The position numbers and the translations under genes were made by a program. From CAYJVP01 sp964373615 (GTDB lineage: Bacteria; Patescibacteriota; Patescibacteriia; UBA9934; GWF2-40-263), in the NCBI GenBank assembly GCA_964373615.1, contig CAYJVP010000032.1:1-11881 (forward strand): a stretch of 11,881 nt of DNA. Direction: 5' to 3'. Every line of letters starts with the position of its first letter. The first letter of the stretch is position 1. Of the stretch, positions 1 to 6,554 are shown one piece after another. The notes under the pieces were generated by a model. That model ran no database searches, was not told where the DNA came from, and was given only the letters and a program-made list of their open reading frames with translations.

Positions 1-32
1 GTGTCAGTGTCAAAAGACTTTGGCAATGTGGA

Positions 33-102
33 AGTCGTGGAGTCGTGGAGTCGTGAAGGTAGAAACAACTCCCCGACTCCATCACTCCAAGACTCCACGA
101 CT
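33..102. repeat. Empty (gene-less) period-8 inverted-repeat element
   Basis: The left arm (33-56) is three copies of AGTCGTGG, the last ending in A. The right arm (68-102) is four ACTCC-type 8-mers plus ACT in the opposite sense. Eleven bases separate them. Paired from the outside inwards, 20 of 24 positions are complementary, with the outer 12 perfect, so a long hairpin can form. The right arm matches the one flanking the four-helix-bundle gene (3101-3135) at 32 of 35 positions, including the unusual third unit ACTCCAAG. I read it as a solo or internally deleted copy of that element. There is no T tract after it, so it is not a classical terminator. The first 32 bases of the window show nothing I can identify. 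Confidence 0.75.
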
Positions 103-103
103 A

Positions 104-112
104 TGCTATAAT
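104..112 (+). promoter_or_regulatory. Extended -10 promoter for holB
   Basis: TG-C-TATAAT is a perfect consensus extended -10 (TG at 104-105, hexamer at 107-112), beginning two bases after the inverted-repeat element ends. No -35 hexamer is visible at the right distance (about 84-89), as is usual for extended -10 promoters. Initiation about 7 bases downstream would fall at 119-121, on or just before the holB ATG at 121, so the transcript would be leaderless or nearly so. Confidence 0.7.
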
Positions 113-120
113 CGCACCGT

Positions 121-1068
121 ATGTTGCAGATTCTCGGACACGAGCGAGTGACCGATTTTTTGGAACGGGCCCAGGGTTCGGGCCGGCTTGCCCACGCCTA
201 CCTTTTTGTAGGGCCTGAAAAGGTTGGAAAAACGACCGTGGCAGAGTGGTTTATTGGAAAGTTAGTGGAATTGACCCCCTCTAGCTCCCCCTTGGAAAGG
301 GGGAGAAACATATTGGCGCATCCGGACGTGTTTGTCCTTTCCCGCCTCACGGACGAAAAAACAGGCAAGACAAAGCAGCAGATTTCGGTTGAGCAGGTGC
401 GAGAGCTCCGCGAGAAGCTCTCCATGAGTTCGTTTCTCGGCGGTCGGAAGGTTGCGTTTATCGAGGAAGCGGATCGGCTCAATGAGGAAGCCTCAAATGC
501 GCTTTTGAAAACGCTCGAGGAGCCGAGGGGAGATTCAATCCTCATTCTGCGAGCCTCTTCCACAAAACAGCTTCTCCCAACCATTGTCTCGCGCTGTCAG
601 GCGCTGCGCTTCACGCTCGTGCCTTGCAAAACAATCGAAGCCGGCCTCTGTGCTCGCGGGGTTTCGGCGAGTGAGGCCACGGAACTCGCGCGACTCGCCT
701 CGGGCCGTCCTGGCCAGGCCCTTCGACTGCTCCAAGATTCCGATGAGCGAGCGCAAGAAGAAGCCGCGACCGCGCAACTCATGCAGCTCGTCGTGAGCCC
801 GCTTTCCAAACGGCTCGCTGCCGTCTCAAACCTTCTTCCAAAAGAGGACGCGAATCGCGCGGAATCTCTTTCAGAACTTTTGAACAGATGGGAATGGCGT
901 TTCCGAGATTTGATGCTCAGCTCCTGCGGCGTTTCAACGTTTGCGCCAAACACGCAGTCGGCGCATCACTGGGCGTCATGCATCGACACATTGCACACGG
1001 TCCGCCGCGACCTTGCCTCACACGTCAATCCAACTTTAGCCATTGAACATTTGATCCTTTGTTTATGA
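121..1068 (+). CDS. holB: DNA polymerase III clamp loader, delta-prime subunit
   Basis: This is a clamp-loader AAA+ protein (delta-prime/DnaX type), part of the complex that opens the sliding clamp and loads it on primed DNA. Visible features are: an N-terminal GHERV segment; a Walker A-like GPEKVGKT at residues 31-38; a Walker B-like segment FIEEADRL at 113-120; the LLKTLEEP stretch at 128-135; and the clamp-loader signature SRC at 156-158. The 315 aa length fits HolB. The cysteine cluster that binds zinc just after Walker A in many HolB/DnaX proteins is absent. At that place sits a short stretch (residues 55-62) encoded by a perfect DNA palindrome. The ATG is placed by the promoter only a few bases upstream. 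The TGA stop overlaps the ATG of the lipoprotein gene by four bases, suggesting translational coupling. A truncated DnaX is possible but less likely given the length and the lack of cysteines. Confidence 0.9.
   Translation: MLQILGHERVTDFLERAQGSGRLAHAYLFVGPEKVGKTTVAEWFIGKLVELTPSSSPLERGRNILAHPDVFVLSRLTDEKTGKTKQQISVEQVRELREKLSMSSFLGGRKVAFIEEADRLNEEASNALLKTLEEPRGDSILILRASSTKQLLPTIVSRCQALRFTLVPCKTIEAGLCARGVSASEATELARLASGRPGQALRLLQDSDERAQEEAATAQLMQLVVSPLSKRLAAVSNLLPKEDANRAESLSELLNRWEWRFRDLMLSSCGVSTFAPNTQSAHHWASCIDTLHTVRRDLASHVNPTLAIEHLILCL
285..305. repeat. Short GC-rich palindrome embedded in frame in holB
   Basis: CTCCCCCTT (285-293) and AAGGGGGAG (297-305) are perfect reverse complements around the loop GGA. 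The flank CCCCCTCTAG (275-284) resembles the outer part of longer dispersed palindromes of this kind. It is read in frame as SSPLERGR within holB residues 55-62. In a protein alignment this segment should appear as an insertion. It resembles protein-coding palindromic elements such as those known in Rickettsia, but is not claimed to be the same family. Confidence 0.65.
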
Positions 1069-2120
1069 AATTTCGTCTCCTCACGATTTTTTCCTTCCTT
1101 CTTCTCACCGGCGCCGGGTGTTTCGGATTTGGCGGTTCTCCATCGGATAGTGGTCGCGATGGTGCGGTGTTTGAGTCATCCGACCGTGGTGTTACCTGGT
1201 CACAAGATGCCGCGTTCCCAACCGCAAAGGGAGTTGGGAGTCTCTCGGCGATCGATGTGCTCTCTCTGGCGCTCGACCCAAACGACAACGATGCGTTGTA
1301 CATGGGCACCAAAGAGAACGGGTTGTTTTATTCCTTGAACAACGGGAGCGCCTGGCAACAGCCGCGCGACAAAGCGTTGCAAGCAGGGGCGGTGCGTTCG
1401 ATCGCGGTTGATCCGAAAGACGTGTGCACCGTGTACGCCGTGACCCCCGCGAAGTTGTACAAAACAGAAACGTGCGCGCGGAGTTTCGAAGCCGCGTACG
1501 AAGAGGCGCGCGGCAACGTTTCGCTGCGTCGCGTGGTCGTGGATTGGTTCAATCCGGAGGTCGTGTACCTCGGGCTTTCAAACGGGGATCTTTTGAAGAG
1601 CGCGGATCGCGGCGAAGCGTGGACAAAAATTCTCTCGACCAAAGACGACATCGCCGATATCTTGGTGAGCAACACGGACAGTCGTATCATCCTGATCGCA
1701 ACCGAAGGAGGGTTGTATAAAACAAGCGATAGTGGCGCCTCCTGGATCAAGAACGAGGAGGCATTGAAAGATTACAAAGAAGCGGATACCATCTTTTCGC
1801 TCGTGCAGAATACGGCTGGCGACGTCATCATCACGTCGACAAAGTACGGTCTGCTGCGTTCGGCGGATGTTGGAGAGAGTTGGGAGGCGCTGTCGCTTGT
1901 GACGTCTCCCTCCCAGGTGACGATCCGCGCGCTCGCGATCGATCCCTCGAATGCGGACACGATTTACTACGCGACCGCGACAACGTTTTACACATCAACG
2001 GACGCGGGTGTCACGTGGGAAACGGCGAAACTTCCGTCCACCCGTGCTGCCTCCGTGCTGCGGGTTGATCCAGAAAAGACGAGTGTACTGTACATGGGCG
2101 TTCAGCGCCTTGAGAATTAG
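1065..2120 (+). CDS. Predicted lipoprotein with Asp-box beta-propeller
   Basis: This 351 aa secreted protein probably folds as a beta-propeller of the BNR/Asp-box type (sortilin/VPS10, sialidase and Ycf48-like folds). Residues 1-18 form a signal peptide, and Cys19 in TGAGC is a plausible but not ideal lipobox. Asp-box motifs (S-x-D-x-G-x-T/S-W) are seen at about 38-45, 179-186, 220-227, 266-273 and 311-318. Degenerate ones lie near 90-97 and 134-141. Each is preceded by the usual strand pattern with D-P and V-Y (for example around 71-79, 116-124, 293-301 and 335-343). Cys121 and Cys137 could form a disulfide. No enzymatic function is implied. The role is probably binding or assembly at the outer face of the membrane. 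The ATG overlaps the holB stop (ATGA). A TTG two codons upstream is less likely. Confidence 0.8.
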   Translation: MKFRLLTIFSFLLLTGAGCFGFGGSPSDSGRDGAVFESSDRGVTWSQDAAFPTAKGVGSLSAIDVLSLALDPNDNDALYMGTKENGLFYSLNNGSAWQQPRDKALQAGAVRSIAVDPKDVCTVYAVTPAKLYKTETCARSFEAAYEEARGNVSLRRVVVDWFNPEVVYLGLSNGDLLKSADRGEAWTKILSTKDDIADILVSNTDSRIILIATEGGLYKTSDSGASWIKNEEALKDYKEADTIFSLVQNTAGDVIITSTKYGLLRSADVGESWEALSLVTSPSQVTIRALAIDPSNADTIYYATATTFYTSTDAGVTWETAKLPSTRAASVLRVDPEKTSVLYMGVQRLEN

Positions 2121-2134
2121 AGTGACGGATTCTT

Positions 2135-2689
2135 ATGCATCCAATCATAAGCGACGCCAAACAACAGGGCGAGGCCGCCATTCAACATCTTCGTGGCGAA
2201 CTTGCGGGTTTGCGTACCGGACGCGCGAGCCCAGCGCTTGTGGAGAATCTCACCATCGATGCGTATGGCGCGCCGACACAGATCAAAGCCGTTGCGTCGA
2301 TCACGGTGCCGGACGCAAAAACGCTCGGCATCGAGCCATGGGACAAAAATTTGCTGAAAGCGATCGAAAAGGGAATTCAGGAGGCGAATCTTGGGATCAA
2401 CCCCGTGGTGGATGGCAAACTGGTGCGACTCATGATGCCGCAGATGACCGAGGAGACGCGCAAAAATCTCGTGAAGGTGATGAAGGAAAAATTGGAGGAG
2501 GGCCGTGTGGCCGTGCGCGGCGTGCGCGAAAAGGCGCGGGACGCGGTGACAAAAATGGAACGAGAGAAAGAAATCAGCGAGGATGAAAAGTATCGGTTGT
2601 TTGAGGAGCTTGATCGTGTCACCAAGGAAGCAGGCGGGCGTGTGGATGAAATCGGGGAACAAAAAGAGCAAGAAATTATGAGGGTTTAG
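2135..2689 (+). CDS. frr: Ribosome recycling factor
   Basis: RRF works with EF-G to split post-termination ribosomes in the cytoplasm. The 184 aa length is typical. The family signature LRTGRASPAL lies at residues 26-35. It is followed by the beta-rich domain II (about 32-104) with PDAKTLGIEPWD, then the long C-terminal helices with the basic patch RGVREKARD near 128-136. The gene starts 14 bases after the lipoprotein gene and has only a weak GGA upstream. Its TAG stop shares its last two bases (AG) with the first unit of the left repeat arm, so the downstream element abuts the gene exactly without damaging it. Confidence 0.97.
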   Translation: MHPIISDAKQQGEAAIQHLRGELAGLRTGRASPALVENLTIDAYGAPTQIKAVASITVPDAKTLGIEPWDKNLLKAIEKGIQEANLGINPVVDGKLVRLMMPQMTEETRKNLVKVMKEKLEEGRVAVRGVREKARDAVTKMEREKEISEDEKYRLFEELDRVTKEAGGRVDEIGEQKEQEIMRV

Positions 2690-2715
2690 TCGTGGAGTCG
2701 TGGAGTCGTGGAGTC
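2688..2715 (+). repeat. Left arm of period-8 repeat
   Basis: Three perfect AGTCGTGG units followed by AGTC. The first two bases belong to the frr stop codon. The GGAG at 2710-2713 lies six bases before the ATG at 2720 and can act as a Shine-Dalgarno sequence, so the repeat appears to supply the ribosome-binding site of the gene it carries. This is the only well-spaced Shine-Dalgarno I see in the window. Confidence 0.85.
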
Positions 2716-2719
2716 TTTT

Positions 2720-3097
2720 ATGACCGAAGTCAAATCTTTCTTTGAGCTACGGACATGGAAGGAGGCTCATACGTTGGCCCTGGAGCTTTACAGGGTGTCC
2801 TCCCGGTTTCCGAAAGAAGAATTATATGGACTAACATCTCAGATCCGCAGAGCCGCCGTATCAGTTCCGGCGAATATTGCGGAGGGAATGGGCCGCGGGA
2901 GCGCGAAAGATCTGATCAGATTTCTCGTCAACTCTCGGGGTTCGATTCAGGAGCTCCTGGCTGAATTGTACATCGCGGTTGACCTGTCATATCTTGCTCG
3001 CGAAGAATATGAGACCCTTCGTAAACGGTACGAAGGCCTCAATGCCGGGATCAACGCTCACATCCAGAAACTATCGGCTTACACCGTTTCTAAATAA
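2720..3097 (+). CDS. Four-helix-bundle protein (23S rRNA intervening-sequence / S23 type)
   Basis: This 125 aa protein belongs to the four-helix-bundle family first seen in intervening sequences of 23S rRNA genes, which is also related to the Avd accessory proteins of diversity-generating retroelements. The hallmark segment is at residues 30-59: FPKEE, then GLTSQIRRAAVSVPANIAEG, then the conserved GR at 58-59. An N-terminal FFELRTWKEA (7-16) and a later RGSIQELLAEL (73-83) complete the pattern. It has no catalytic motif; the family forms ring-like pentamers and is thought to bind nucleic acid. No reverse transcriptase or variable repeat is nearby, so it is not part of a complete retroelement here. 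I chose the ATG at 2720, with GGAG six bases upstream. An in-frame GTG at 2708 lies within the repeat and is less likely. Confidence 0.93.
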   Translation: MTEVKSFFELRTWKEAHTLALELYRVSSRFPKEELYGLTSQIRRAAVSVPANIAEGMGRGSAKDLIRFLVNSRGSIQELLAELYIAVDLSYLAREEYETLRKRYEGLNAGINAHIQKLSAYTVSK

Positions 3098-3100
3098 GGA

Positions 3101-3135
3101 ACTCCACGACTCCACGACTCCAAGACTCCACGACT
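3101..3135 (+). repeat. Right arm of period-8 repeat
   Basis: ACTCCACG, ACTCCACG, ACTCCAAG, ACTCCACG, ACT: the reverse complement of the left arm with one substituted unit. It begins three bases after the four-helix-bundle stop and ends one base before the glyS ATG. It matches 68-102 at 32 of 35 positions, including the same CCAAG variant in the third unit. Confidence 0.85.
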
Positions 3136-3136
3136 T

Positions 3137-4498
3137 ATGCCTACTGTAACAATGGAAAAGTTGACGAACCTCGCCAAATCGCGAGGATTCGTGTTTCCGG
3201 GCTCGGATATTTACGGCGGGCTTGCGAATTCCTGGGATTACGGTCCGCTCGGGACCGAACTCAAGCGCAACATCATGAACGCGTGGTGGAAGCGGTTTGT
3301 GCTCTCACGCACGGACATGGTGGGGTTGGACGCGGCAGTGATTATGAATCCCAAGGTGTGGGAGGCCTCGGGACACCTTGCGGAATTTACCGACCCGCTT
3401 GTCGAGTGCAAAAAGTGCCACACGCGTTTTCGCGCCGATCAGAGCGACCTTGAGGCGGCTTGTGCGAACTGTGGAAGCACAGGCGCCTTTACCGAGCCGA
3501 AGAACTTCAACCTTATGTTCAAGACGTTCCTCGGCTCGACCGAGGACGATTCGGCGGTCGCGTATCTGCGTGGCGAATTGGCGCAGGCCATGTTCGTGGA
3601 TTTTGCCATGGTGCTCCACACCTCGCGCAAACGCGTTCCGTTCGGCATCGCGCAGCAGGGAAAATGTTTTCGAAACGAAATTACTCCCGGCAACTTCATT
3701 TTCCGCACGCGCGAATTCAATCTGATGGAGTTTGAATATTTTATTCATCCATCGGATTGGGAGCAGGCGTTCGACTATTGGCTTGGCGAAATGAAATCCT
3801 GGCTTCAATTTCTTGGGGTGAAAGAGGAGCATCTCTTTTTCCACGAGATTCCGGACGGAGAGCGGGCGCACTACTCAAAGCGCACCGTTGACATTGAGTA
3901 CGAATATCCGTTCGGCCGCAAGGAGCTGTATGGTCTGGTCTATCGCACGGATTTTGATCTCGCTCGCCACATGGAAAAATCCGGGCAGGATTTGCGCTAC
4001 ACAGATCCGGTGAGCGGTGAAAAATATGTGCCGCATGTGATCGAGCCCACGTTTGGGATTGATCGCACCTTCCTTGTGGCGATGCTTGAGGCGTACCACG
4101 AGGAAGAGGCGCCTACCCGCCTTCGCCTTTCGGACTTCGGCGGGCAGGCCACCGAAGCGGGAGAAACTGACACACGCGTTGTGTTGAAGCTCCCGCACGA
4201 ACTCGCGCCTTATAAAATCGCTGTCCTCCCGCTTTCAAAGAAAGACGAACTTGCCGCGATCGCCAAACCTCTTCAGCAGGATTTGACGCGTTTTTGGTAC
4301 ACGGACTATGACGAAACGCAATCGATCGGCAAACGCTACCGACGGCAAGATGAAATTGGCACCCCGTACTGCGTCACGGTTGATTTTGACACGTTGAACG
4401 ATCAGGCCGTGACCGTGCGCGATCGCGACACCATGCAGCAAGAACGCATCGCGATCGCCGAACTTATCCCGTATTTTACGCAGAGGTTGACGTTTTAA
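3137..4498 (+). CDS. glyS: Glycyl-tRNA synthetase, homodimeric class II type
   Basis: This enzyme attaches glycine to tRNA-Gly. It is the single-chain alpha2 form, 453 aa. Residues 15-39 (the SRGFVFPGSDIYGG and WDYGPLG segments) are typical of the N-terminus. Motif 1 lies around 62-80 (NPKVWEASGH). Four cysteines form a probable zinc site (C91, C94, C109, C112). Motif 2 is FRNEITPGNFIFRTREF at 178-194, and motif 3 is EPTFGIDR at 303-310. The anticodon-binding domain occupies about 350-453. Between the zinc site and motif 2 the usual RPETAQG reads RGELAQA (145-151), which keeps the glutamate but changes its neighbours. The start directly abuts the right repeat arm, and no Shine-Dalgarno is visible. 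It probably shares a transcript with frr upstream and the M16 peptidase downstream. Confidence 0.96.
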   Translation: MPTVTMEKLTNLAKSRGFVFPGSDIYGGLANSWDYGPLGTELKRNIMNAWWKRFVLSRTDMVGLDAAVIMNPKVWEASGHLAEFTDPLVECKKCHTRFRADQSDLEAACANCGSTGAFTEPKNFNLMFKTFLGSTEDDSAVAYLRGELAQAMFVDFAMVLHTSRKRVPFGIAQQGKCFRNEITPGNFIFRTREFNLMEFEYFIHPSDWEQAFDYWLGEMKSWLQFLGVKEEHLFFHEIPDGERAHYSKRTVDIEYEYPFGRKELYGLVYRTDFDLARHMEKSGQDLRYTDPVSGEKYVPHVIEPTFGIDRTFLVAMLEAYHEEEAPTRLRLSDFGGQATEAGETDTRVVLKLPHELAPYKIAVLPLSKKDELAAIAKPLQQDLTRFWYTDYDETQSIGKRYRRQDEIGTPYCVTVDFDTLNDQAVTVRDRDTMQQERIAIAELIPYFTQRLTF

Positions 4499-4501
4499 GG
4501 T

Positions 4502-5782
4502 ATGTCCCACCACGCCCTGACTCTCAAAAACGGTATCCGCACGCATCTCATTCCCTTTGCTGGCACAGAGGCAGCCACACTTCTTGTGTTGTGCAAAGTT
4601 GGTTCGCGCTACGAGTATCCGGAAATCAACGGCGCCGCGCATTTCATCGAGCACCTCATGTTCAAGGGCACGAAGAAGAGGCCGCGCACACTTGACATCA
4701 GTCGCGCGCTTGATTCGGTCGGCGCCGAATACAACGCGTACACCGGAAAGGATCTCACCGGCTACTACGTGAAGGTTGATGGGCAGCACCTCGCGCTTGC
4801 GATTGATGTCCTCTACGACATGTTGTTTCATTCGGTGTACGCGCCTGCCGAAATGAAGCGGGAACGCACCGTCATCATGGAGGAGATCAACATGTACCGC
4901 GACAATCCGCTCATGCACGTGGAGGATCTTCTTGAGACAGCGATGTTTGACGGGAACACGCTTGGATGGGAGATCGCGGGGAGCCACGAGACCATGCGGA
5001 CCATGACGCGCTCTGCTGTCACCGCGTATCGCGATGAGTACTACATTCCTTCCCGCCTTGTGATCGCGGTTGCGGGCAAGCTTGATGAACGGACACGCGG
5101 GTTGCTCGAAAAAACATTCGGGTCTGTGAAGAACGGACACCGTGAGGCGAAAGAGTTCACTCCATTTGGCACGCTACCATCAAAGCGCACGCCGCGGGCA
5201 AGGGTGCAGTTCAAAGACACGGAGCAGATTCAGATCGCGTTTGGGTTTCCATCCTTTGGCGTTTCAGACAAACGCACGATCGCTGCCAAGGCGCTCTCGA
5301 TGATCCTTGGGGGGACGATGAGTTCACGACTGTTTGTTGCCGTGCGTGAACGTCGGGGGCTCGCCTACATGGTGCGAGCCAGCAACTCGCCCTATGAAGA
5401 CACGGGCAATTTCATGATTCAGGCCGGACTCGACAAGGCAAGGCTTGACCTGGCGATCAAAACGATCTTCAATGAGTTGCGGTCGATCAAGAAGAAGGGG
5501 CCGATGGCGTCTGAATTGAAACTCGCCAAAGATTACGCGCACGGCAAATTTCTGTTGCAGCTTGAGGACTCCTCGGACCGCGCAGAATTTTACGCGAGAC
5601 AAGAGCTGTTCCTGCAGAAGGCGGAGGATCCAGCCGCGTATCTGAAGAAGATCGCGCGCGTGACGGCAAAGGACGTACAAAAAGTGGCAAACGAGATTCT
5701 CGAGTGTGGTCGCCTGTCCGTGGCCGGGATCGGACCATTCAAGAACACGGCTTCGCTTTTGAAACACGTCCCAATCTTATGA
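4502..5782 (+). CDS. M16 family zinc metallopeptidase
   Basis: A 426 aa insulinase/processing-peptidase-like enzyme. The inverted zinc motif HxxEH is intact (H47-F-I-E50-H51), and the third ligand is a glutamate in VIMEEI (E127 or E128). The second half is the matching non-catalytic domain, with the family RLFVAVRERRGLAYMV segment (about 279-294) that shapes the substrate pocket. Such single-chain bacterial enzymes usually dimerise into a closed chamber and degrade or process peptides. There is no signal peptide, so it probably acts in the cytoplasm. It begins three bases after glyS, and its TGA overlaps the tpiA ATG. The substrate is not predictable from the sequence. Confidence 0.93.
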   Translation: MSHHALTLKNGIRTHLIPFAGTEAATLLVLCKVGSRYEYPEINGAAHFIEHLMFKGTKKRPRTLDISRALDSVGAEYNAYTGKDLTGYYVKVDGQHLALAIDVLYDMLFHSVYAPAEMKRERTVIMEEINMYRDNPLMHVEDLLETAMFDGNTLGWEIAGSHETMRTMTRSAVTAYRDEYYIPSRLVIAVAGKLDERTRGLLEKTFGSVKNGHREAKEFTPFGTLPSKRTPRARVQFKDTEQIQIAFGFPSFGVSDKRTIAAKALSMILGGTMSSRLFVAVRERRGLAYMVRASNSPYEDTGNFMIQAGLDKARLDLAIKTIFNELRSIKKKGPMASELKLAKDYAHGKFLLQLEDSSDRAEFYARQELFLQKAEDPAAYLKKIARVTAKDVQKVANEILECGRLSVAGIGPFKNTASLLKHVPIL

Positions 5783-6552
5783 AATTGATCGTCGGCAACT
5801 GGAAGATGAATATTGGCACGCGCGAGAGCAGCGCGCTTGCTCGCGGCGTGTTGCTTGGGTTGCGTGGCCAGCGTGTTGTTCCGGATGTTGTCGTGTGTCC
5901 GCCATTTCCCGCGCTTTCCGAAGTGCATAAAATCGTGGCGCGGAGCCGCGTGGCGCTTGGCGCGCAGAACGTGTTTTGGGAAGACACGGGCGCGTTTACG
6001 GGAGAAGTTTCGCCGCGCATGCTTGTTGAACTTGGGGTGCGGTACGTCATCATCGGGCATTCAGAACGACGCCAGCATTTGCGCGAGACAGACGACATGG
6101 TGCATGCGAAGGTGGTTGCGGCGGTGCGCGGGAAATTGACGCCGATTTTGTGCGTGGGCGAAACGCGGGAACAGCGGGGACGTGGCGAGGCCGAGGCAGT
6201 GGTCGCAGAACAGGTGCGTGCGGCTCTGCGTCACGCGCGGTTTGGTCGAGAAGGGCTTGTGGTTGCGTATGAACCTGTCTGGGCGATTGGCTCTGGAGAG
6301 TCAGCGACCCCGCAGGACGCGGTTGTGATGCACGAGATGATTCGCCGCGTGCTTTTCGAGGAGCTGGCTCAAGACGCTGCGCAAAAAGCGCGAGTGATTT
6401 ACGGCGGAAGCGTGGACGGCGCGCATGCGTATGCGTTTTTGCGCGAACCTTCGGTTGAGGGTGTGTTGGTCGGCGGCGCTTCTGTGAAGATCAGTCAATT
6501 TATCGAGATCGTAAAAGCGGCTTCGGATGTCCTCGAGGCCCAAGCCGCATAG
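5779..6552 (+). CDS. tpiA: Triosephosphate isomerase
   Basis: Interconverts dihydroxyacetone phosphate and glyceraldehyde 3-phosphate in glycolysis. The 257 aa chain has the N-terminal GNWKMN (N7, K9), catalytic His94 in IIGHSERR, catalytic Glu165 in YEPVWAIG, and phosphate-binding YGGSV and GVLVGGASV near the C-terminus. Catalytic loop 6 reads AIGSGESATP instead of the usual AIGTGKTATP, a charge change from lysine to glutamate at about residue 174. The ATG at 5779 overlaps the upstream stop as ATGA and starts exactly where the family begins. A longer in-frame opening upstream would lie inside the peptidase gene and is rejected. Confidence 0.97.
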   Translation: MKLIVGNWKMNIGTRESSALARGVLLGLRGQRVVPDVVVCPPFPALSEVHKIVARSRVALGAQNVFWEDTGAFTGEVSPRMLVELGVRYVIIGHSERRQHLRETDDMVHAKVVAAVRGKLTPILCVGETREQRGRGEAEAVVAEQVRAALRHARFGREGLVVAYEPVWAIGSGESATPQDAVVMHEMIRRVLFEELAQDAAQKARVIYGGSVDGAHAYAFLREPSVEGVLVGGASVKISQFIEIVKAASDVLEAQAA

Positions 6553-6554
6553 AT

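Larger units (their letters stand above)
2688..3135 (+). mobile_element. Inverted-repeat element carrying a four-helix-bundle gene
   Basis: This unit consists of a left arm (2688-2715), one gene (2720-3097) and a right arm (3101-3135). It fits exactly between the frr stop codon and the base before the glyS start codon. The arms are complementary at 27 of 28 positions counted from the outer ends. No transposase is encoded and no target-site duplication is evident, so mobility is inferred only from the related gene-less copy at 33-102 and from the cassette-like placement. It may be a non-autonomous unit moved by another machinery, or a repeat-bounded cassette spread by recombination. Confidence 0.45.

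Noticed and set aside
33..102. GTCGTGGA arrays as a small CRISPR
   Set aside because: The unit is only 8 bases with no spacers, and the arms are in opposite orientation. No cas genes are nearby.
198..584. Minus-strand open frame opposite holB, containing a PLSKGELEG stretch
   Set aside because: That stretch is the antisense reading of the palindrome at 285-305, and the plus strand encodes a clear HolB.
1066..1068. UGA read as glycine, as in Gracilibacteria/SR1
   Set aside because: holB, the M16 peptidase, the TPR gene and others end at TGA just where the family should end and where the next ATG overlaps.
2720..3097. Four-helix-bundle gene as Avd of a diversity-generating retroelement
   Set aside because: No reverse transcriptase, template repeat or variable repeat is found in the window.
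4235..5140. Long minus-strand open frame of 301 codons opposite glyS and the M16 gene
   Set aside because: It has no family features, spans two well-supported genes on the other strand, and is explained by their codon bias.
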